Of a stretch of DNA of 64,000 nucleotides, positions 60,671 through 64,000 are shown piece after piece. The first letter of the stretch is position 1. Every line of letters begins with the position of its first letter. The translations under genes were made by a program, and so were the position numbers. This DNA is from Mucilaginibacter celer. Its GTDB lineage: Bacteria; Bacteroidota; Bacteroidia; Sphingobacteriales; Sphingobacteriaceae. The stretch is taken from contig NZ_CP032869.1 of assembly GCF_003576455.2 (NCBI RefSeq), positions 496,001-560,000 on the forward strand, in the 5' to 3' direction. The notes below the pieces were generated by a model. That model did no database searches. It worked only from the letters and a program-made list of their open reading frames with translations, and was not told where the DNA came from.

Positions 60671-60791
60671 GATTCCCTCCCTCAGGAGGGTGTAGGGAGG
60701 GGTTTCATCGCCATGCTCGTAAATATGCAAGGCGTACAATCCCCTCTCTGCCACCGCGCTTGCCCACCGCAGCCCTCCGGAGGAAGGGAAT
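60671..60791. repeat. CCCTCCC-rich palindromic repeat (copy 3)
   Basis: Arms GATTCCCTCCCTCAGGAGGG and the complement ending AGGAAGGGAATA, with inner AGGGAGGGGTTTC and CAATCCCCTCTCTGCC stretches. It lies between the SDR gene and the next ORF, in the putative uronate operon. More diverged than the copies at 18597 and 38051. Confidence 0.65.
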
Positions 60792-60808
60792 AAGAAAAAG
60801 CTATCATC

Positions 60809-61588
60809 ATGAAACTCAAATCATCATTAACCTGTCTATTCATCTTCGCCGGCTTTGCCGCAAATGCACAAACCGTAACGCTTGATTATTATTTCAACCA
60901 CGAAGTACATAAAAGTGCCAACGGCCAGCCCGAGCGTTTTCATTACCTGTGGGATGAAACGGATAACAACGGTTTTAAGATTTTTGGTGAGGCATTTACA
61001 AGTAAAGGTGCTAAACTGGATACCCTTGGTGTAGCGCCTACATTAAATAACCTGAAAGGATCATCGGTATATATTATTGTTGATCCGGATACCAAAAAGG
61101 AAAGCCCGAGGCCTAACTATATCCAGGAGGATGATATTGAAAATATATCGGCCTGGGTAAAAAAAGGCGGTGTGTTATTGATGATGGCTAACGATAGTGT
61201 TAATGTTGAGCTGCCGCATTTTAACAATCTTGCTGCTAAGTTTGGGATGCATTTTAATAATGATCTGCAAAATCATGTTGTGGATGACGCTCATTTTGAA
61301 GATGGGGCCATCTACGTAAAAAACAATCCTGTATTAAAAACAGCGGGTAAAGTTTTTATGAAAGATGCCTGTTCGATACGGTTAAGCGGTGCCGCCATTC
61401 CTGTGCTTAAAAATAAGGAGGGCGCTGTAATAATTGCTTCAACCAAATATGGAAAAGGTACCGTTATTGCTGTTGGCGACCCATGGCTGTATAACGAATA
61501 TGTAAACGGCCGTTTGCCGGCGGGATATGAAAATGATAAGGCGGCAAATGATATTGCCGGGTGGCTTTTGAAGCAGGCGAAAAAGTAA
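60809..61588 (+). CDS. Secreted GATase-like protein
   Basis: A 259-residue protein with a signal peptide (C-L-F-I-F-A-G-F-A-A-N-A-Q). The rest resembles the glutamine-amidotransferase-like (DUF4350-type) domain: V-Y-I-I-V-D-P-D-T, the helix A-W-V-K-K-G-G-V-L-L-M-M-A-N-D, and a late G-K-G-T-V-I-A-V-G-D-P-W-L-Y-N-E. Such domains are often fused to or beside unsaturated rhamnogalacturonyl hydrolases (GH105) in Bacteroidota. No catalytic Cys is seen, so it may bind rather than cut. It follows the KduI-SDR pair in the same direction, which supports a role in uronate-containing glycan breakdown. Confidence 0.7.
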   Translation: MKLKSSLTCLFIFAGFAANAQTVTLDYYFNHEVHKSANGQPERFHYLWDETDNNGFKIFGEAFTSKGAKLDTLGVAPTLNNLKGSSVYIIVDPDTKKESPRPNYIQEDDIENISAWVKKGGVLLMMANDSVNVELPHFNNLAAKFGMHFNNDLQNHVVDDAHFEDGAIYVKNNPVLKTAGKVFMKDACSIRLSGAAIPVLKNKEGAVIIASTKYGKGTVIAVGDPWLYNEYVNGRLPAGYENDKAANDIAGWLLKQAKK

Positions 61589-61979
61589 GTTTATCAATTA
61601 ACGCCATTCTTCGTTCTTACTCATGACGTGCTCAAAATAGTTGTCATGCTTAGCCTGTCGAAGCATGGTGGGCGGGGGCTCTACGCGTGCCCTTTCGATA
61701 AGCTACCCATGACATTTAAAACATGTTGTCATGCTGAGGAACGAAGCATCTTCTACAACTTGCATAGCCGCTATACAGGGCGAAGAAGATGCTTCGTTCC
61801 TCAGCATGACAAGATAGTAATGTAATATTTCTTTCAGAGGTCTTGGCTTTTACCTACTCAGGTTGTGACAGACCACCCCGCCTGAGGTATTATAAGCTTT
61901 CAGAAACGCCCGCTTTAGCTTACTTAGCAATAACGTTTTAATAATAAAGCCGGATGCTTTTACCATCCGGCTTTTTGTT
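61589..61979. other. Gene-free stretch with palindromic repeats and a terminator
   Basis: No gene is seen in these 391 bases. They contain a diverged TTGTCATGCTTAGCCTGTCG repeat at about 61641-61712, the palindrome at 61727-61811 and the hairpin at 61946-61974 before the DUF885 gene end. Confidence 0.5.
61727..61811. repeat. GTCATGCTGAGGAACGAAGC palindromic repeat
   Basis: An 85-bp element with nearly perfect inverted ends TGTCATGCTGAGGAACGAAG.../...GCTTCGTTCCTCAGCATGACA. Same family as 8240 and 40801, but with CTGAGG in place of GCGAGG. It may help stop transcription from the upstream operon. Confidence 0.75.
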
Positions 61980-61980
61980 T
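61946..61980. terminator. Bidirectional hairpin terminator
   Basis: A 10-bp stem AAAGCCGGAT/ATCCGGCTTT (61946-61955 and 61965-61974) with TTTGTTTTAT on the plus-strand side. It lies just beyond the DUF885 stop (minus strand) and closes transcripts arriving from both sides; the T-run is better for the plus strand. Confidence 0.7.
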
Positions 61981-63767
61981 TATAGTGTTTTCTCTTTCGG
62001 CACAAACTCATTCATCACCGCCTCACGGATCAACGCAGGTGGTAAAATGCCCTGCGATAATATAAAATCATGAAAATGCAGCGCATTAAATTTGCTGCCT
62101 AATGCTGCTTCAGTATCCTTACGTAAAGCTATCATCTTGGTAAAGCCATAAAAATAACTGTTAGCCTGGCCGGGCGCATTAATAGTATAGCGTTCAACCT
62201 CCTGGCGGGCAAAAGCGCGTGATTGTACTACATCGTTCATCAGCACATCCAGAGCCTGTTGCTGTGTGATTTTACCGGCCTGTAATTCCGGATCGAGGAA
62301 AGCGCGGGCTGCCCTTAACAGGCGATAATCTAACGATACCAACTGCCCTTCTAACGGCATGTACGGACGGGTAATGTATTCAGAATACAAACCCCAGCCC
62401 TCTACGTTTGTGGAGTTAAAAGCGTATAAAGCGCGAGCTTGCGATACGCCCTCTTCCACCATTTTATCAAATTGCAATTCGTGGCCTGGCCTTGCTTCAT
62501 GAGCAATGATGGTCCATGAAGCGGCATCGAAGGTGAAATCGTCGTATTTATCGGTAGCCTTTTCGCCGGGCGAGGCTGGCATATTTAATGGCAGCACAAA
62601 CACGCCGCGCTGGCCTGTATTGTTCAAAAATGGAGGCGGTACCATGTGCGGGGCGGGTCCTTGCGCCGTTTCGGCGGCTGATGCCAGGCGGATAATGGCC
62701 GGACGGGTTGGGAGGGTAACCAGTTGATGATCGCGGATAATGGCCTCAATATCTTTCAAATGCTGCTCATACAAGGGTATGATCGAATCCCCGTGAATCT
62801 GCTCTTTTTTCAACTCTCGGATCACATCACGGTAATCGCTCGATTTTAGGTTGCGTTTTTTTGCGATCTGCTCGGCAATGGGCTTCATCTCGTCCTGTAA
62901 CTCGTTAAACAGGGCATGAGCCATTTCAGCAACTTTAGCCGGGGGAATATCAATACCGTACGATTCGAGGTTCATGGCATATTCTTCAGGCGGCAGGCGG
63001 AAATCGGTGCGGGCTTTGGGTAAAACGTTGGCTTTTGTCCAAACATCGTAAGCCTCCAGTTGCTTTTTGAGCAGGGCGTAAGGTTGTTCCCAGCCAGTTA
63101 CCTTGTATTTGGTGCAAAGTTCGGCAATACCGCTAATGATGGCTGCATTACGCGATAGGTCAGTTCCCATGCGCTGTTTGGATGGGTAGATCATATTTTT
63201 ACCGGCCATCTGCTGCTGTACGCGTTCTTTATAAATGTCGGCAAGGGGTTTATAGCCTTTTTCCAATCCGGCATATTTACGCATCCGCATCACTGCCGAT
63301 TGGCGGCGGGCTTCGGGCGTTTGGTCGTCAAGTAAAGTTTCCAGTCCGCTGTAAACGGTTGATGCTGCGTTTAAAAAGGGTACCTGCCTGTTCAGTTCAA
63401 AATCCTGCTGGCGGAAGCCCAGTTTTAAATGAGTGATAATGATATTGATATCCTGCTTTATAAAATTGTTATGCTCGGTTTTAAGCGCTTCGGTAAGCTT
63501 GGCAACCACGGCCTCTTCGTCACGGCGCTCGGCTTTGATGTTTTGCAGGGTGGGTACGGCGATGTCCTTATCATATTCGGCCAAACCTTGCGATGAGCCG
63601 TACTCCGGCGAGTATTTTTTATCAAGTTCGATGATGATTTTGGTGTACTCGTTTGATTTGGCTACCCAGGCTTTGGTTCCGGCCGATTGCTGGGCACGCG
63701 AGCTGAAACAGGCAGCTGCCAGTAAAAGCATGGTGCCGCTTATTTTTAATGTAGATGGTTTGATCAT
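61980..63767 (-). CDS. Secreted DUF885-family protein, probable metallo-hydrolase
   Basis: A 595-residue protein with a signal peptide (A-A-A-C-F-S-S-R-A-Q) and the DUF885 domain. The metal-binding motif A-H-E-A-R-P-G-H-E-L-Q and the downstream N-V-E-G-W-G-L-Y-S-E-Y are typical for the family, which is distantly like zinc peptidases. Members are predicted peptidases or carboxyl hydrolases; substrates are not known. It is alone on the minus strand. Its start region is followed upstream by the repeat at 63816. Confidence 0.85.
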   Translation of the reverse strand: MIKPSTLKISGTMLLLAAACFSSRAQQSAGTKAWVAKSNEYTKIIIELDKKYSPEYGSSQGLAEYDKDIAVPTLQNIKAERRDEEAVVAKLTEALKTEHNNFIKQDINIIITHLKLGFRQQDFELNRQVPFLNAASTVYSGLETLLDDQTPEARRQSAVMRMRKYAGLEKGYKPLADIYKERVQQQMAGKNMIYPSKQRMGTDLSRNAAIISGIAELCTKYKVTGWEQPYALLKKQLEAYDVWTKANVLPKARTDFRLPPEEYAMNLESYGIDIPPAKVAEMAHALFNELQDEMKPIAEQIAKKRNLKSSDYRDVIRELKKEQIHGDSIIPLYEQHLKDIEAIIRDHQLVTLPTRPAIIRLASAAETAQGPAPHMVPPPFLNNTGQRGVFVLPLNMPASPGEKATDKYDDFTFDAASWTIIAHEARPGHELQFDKMVEEGVSQARALYAFNSTNVEGWGLYSEYITRPYMPLEGQLVSLDYRLLRAARAFLDPELQAGKITQQQALDVLMNDVVQSRAFARQEVERYTINAPGQANSYFYGFTKMIALRKDTEAALGSKFNALHFHDFILSQGILPPALIREAVMNEFVPKEKTL

Positions 63768-63815
63768 GTCAACTGAAAATAAAGAGGCAAGTTAATGATA
63801 TTAACTGTTGATTTT

Positions 63816-63956
63816 GTCTGAATCAGAATTTGCAGAATTTGGGAATTAACAGAATGTCTGAGTCAGAATTTGCAGAATTAAAAAGCCCGCGTGGTATACT
63901 TGCGGGCCATAGTCTTATTCTGAAAATTCTATAATTCTGTAAATTCTCATTCCGAC
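63816..63956. repeat. GTCTGAATC palindromic element (copy D)
   Basis: A 141-bp element starting GTCTGAATCAGAATTTGCAG and ending TTCTCATTCCGAC. As in copy C there is an inner GTCTGAGTCAGAATTT start and a central AGCCCGC.../...GCGGGCC hairpin. A tail AATCAACGCAATCAGCG follows to the window edge at 64000. It stands 49 bases upstream of the DUF885 start. Confidence 0.75.
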
Positions 63957-64000
63957 AAAGCAAAAAGGCTGTTAAAAAATCAACGCAATCAGCGTAATCA

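Noticed and set aside
60548..60885. Plus-strand small frames between the SDR and GATase-like genes
   Set aside because: They run through the CCCTCCC repeat and overlap the ends of the true genes.
61628..61825. 65-codon frame on the plus strand
   Set aside because: It translates the palindromic repeats at 61641-61811.

Overview
The window looks like the chromosome of a Bacteroidota species of the Sphingobacteriaceae, most like Mucilaginibacter or Pedobacter. The signs are a SusC/SusD pair behind an ECF sigma/FecR pair, many secreted glycoside hydrolases with signal peptides ending in A-Q, few visible Shine-Dalgarno sequences, occasional TAnnTTTG-type -7 elements and many palindromic intergenic repeats. 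The genus is an inference. No rRNA, tRNA, CRISPR array, transposase, integrase or prophage was seen.

Layout. (1) 1-8180: an L-fucose locus. It has an AraC regulator cut by the window edge, a mutarotase, two GH29 alpha-L-fucosidases, a UxaA-type dehydratase, an SDR dehydrogenase, an FAH-family hydrolase and a lactonase. Together they fit release of fucose from glycans and its non-phosphorylated breakdown to pyruvate and lactate. (2) 8181-15617: mixed genes (small membrane protein, DinB, HipA-like kinase with DUF3037, two A+T-rich orphans, ThuA, alpha/beta hydrolase, polysaccharide deacetylase) separated by repeat-rich gaps. (3) 15868-22084, minus strand: a phosphorylating L-rhamnose operon (kinase, RhaI isomerase, fused aldolase/dehydrogenase RhaEW, RhaT symporter), followed by a gluconokinase. 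(4) 23800-28883: a PAP2-like membrane protein, MerC, a possible 49-residue lipoprotein, a Fur-family regulator, a cell-wall amidase and a GH20 hexosaminidase.

(5) 29162-38011 is the most striking region. One compact plus-strand operon encodes a transmembrane Ser/Thr kinase, a protein with a degenerate FHA-like end, an unlisted 33-residue membrane peptide, a transmembrane PP2C phosphatase with a beta-helix-like outer domain, a 1363-residue fusion of a SEDS (RodA/FtsW) glycan polymerase to a class B penicillin-binding protein, and a canonical FHA protein. The set matches the actinobacterial fhaA-fhaB-pstP-rodA-pbpA-pknA-pknB locus, but here the polymerase and transpeptidase are one polypeptide.

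(6) 38303-39874: a ring-cleaving dioxygenase/esterase pair resembling MhqO/MhqD. (7) 40168-56194: a polysaccharide utilisation locus with ECF sigma, FecR, SusC, SusD, GH78 rhamnosidase, an HGSNAT-like membrane acyltransferase, GH20 and GH3. It probably feeds rhamnose to the operon at 15.9-22 kb. (8) 56478-63767: an epimerase, a lipocalin, a YhcH protein, KduI with an SDR and a GATase-like secreted protein (uronate/pectin-type metabolism), and a DUF885 protein.

Several families of dispersed palindromic repeats fill the intergenic spaces: a GTCTGAA...TTCAGAC family, GTCATTGCGAGGAACGAAG-like, CCCTCCC-rich, GTAGAGACGCAT and ACTTGCGAAG hairpins, plus a 109-bp tandem repeat carrying TTATCCACA.
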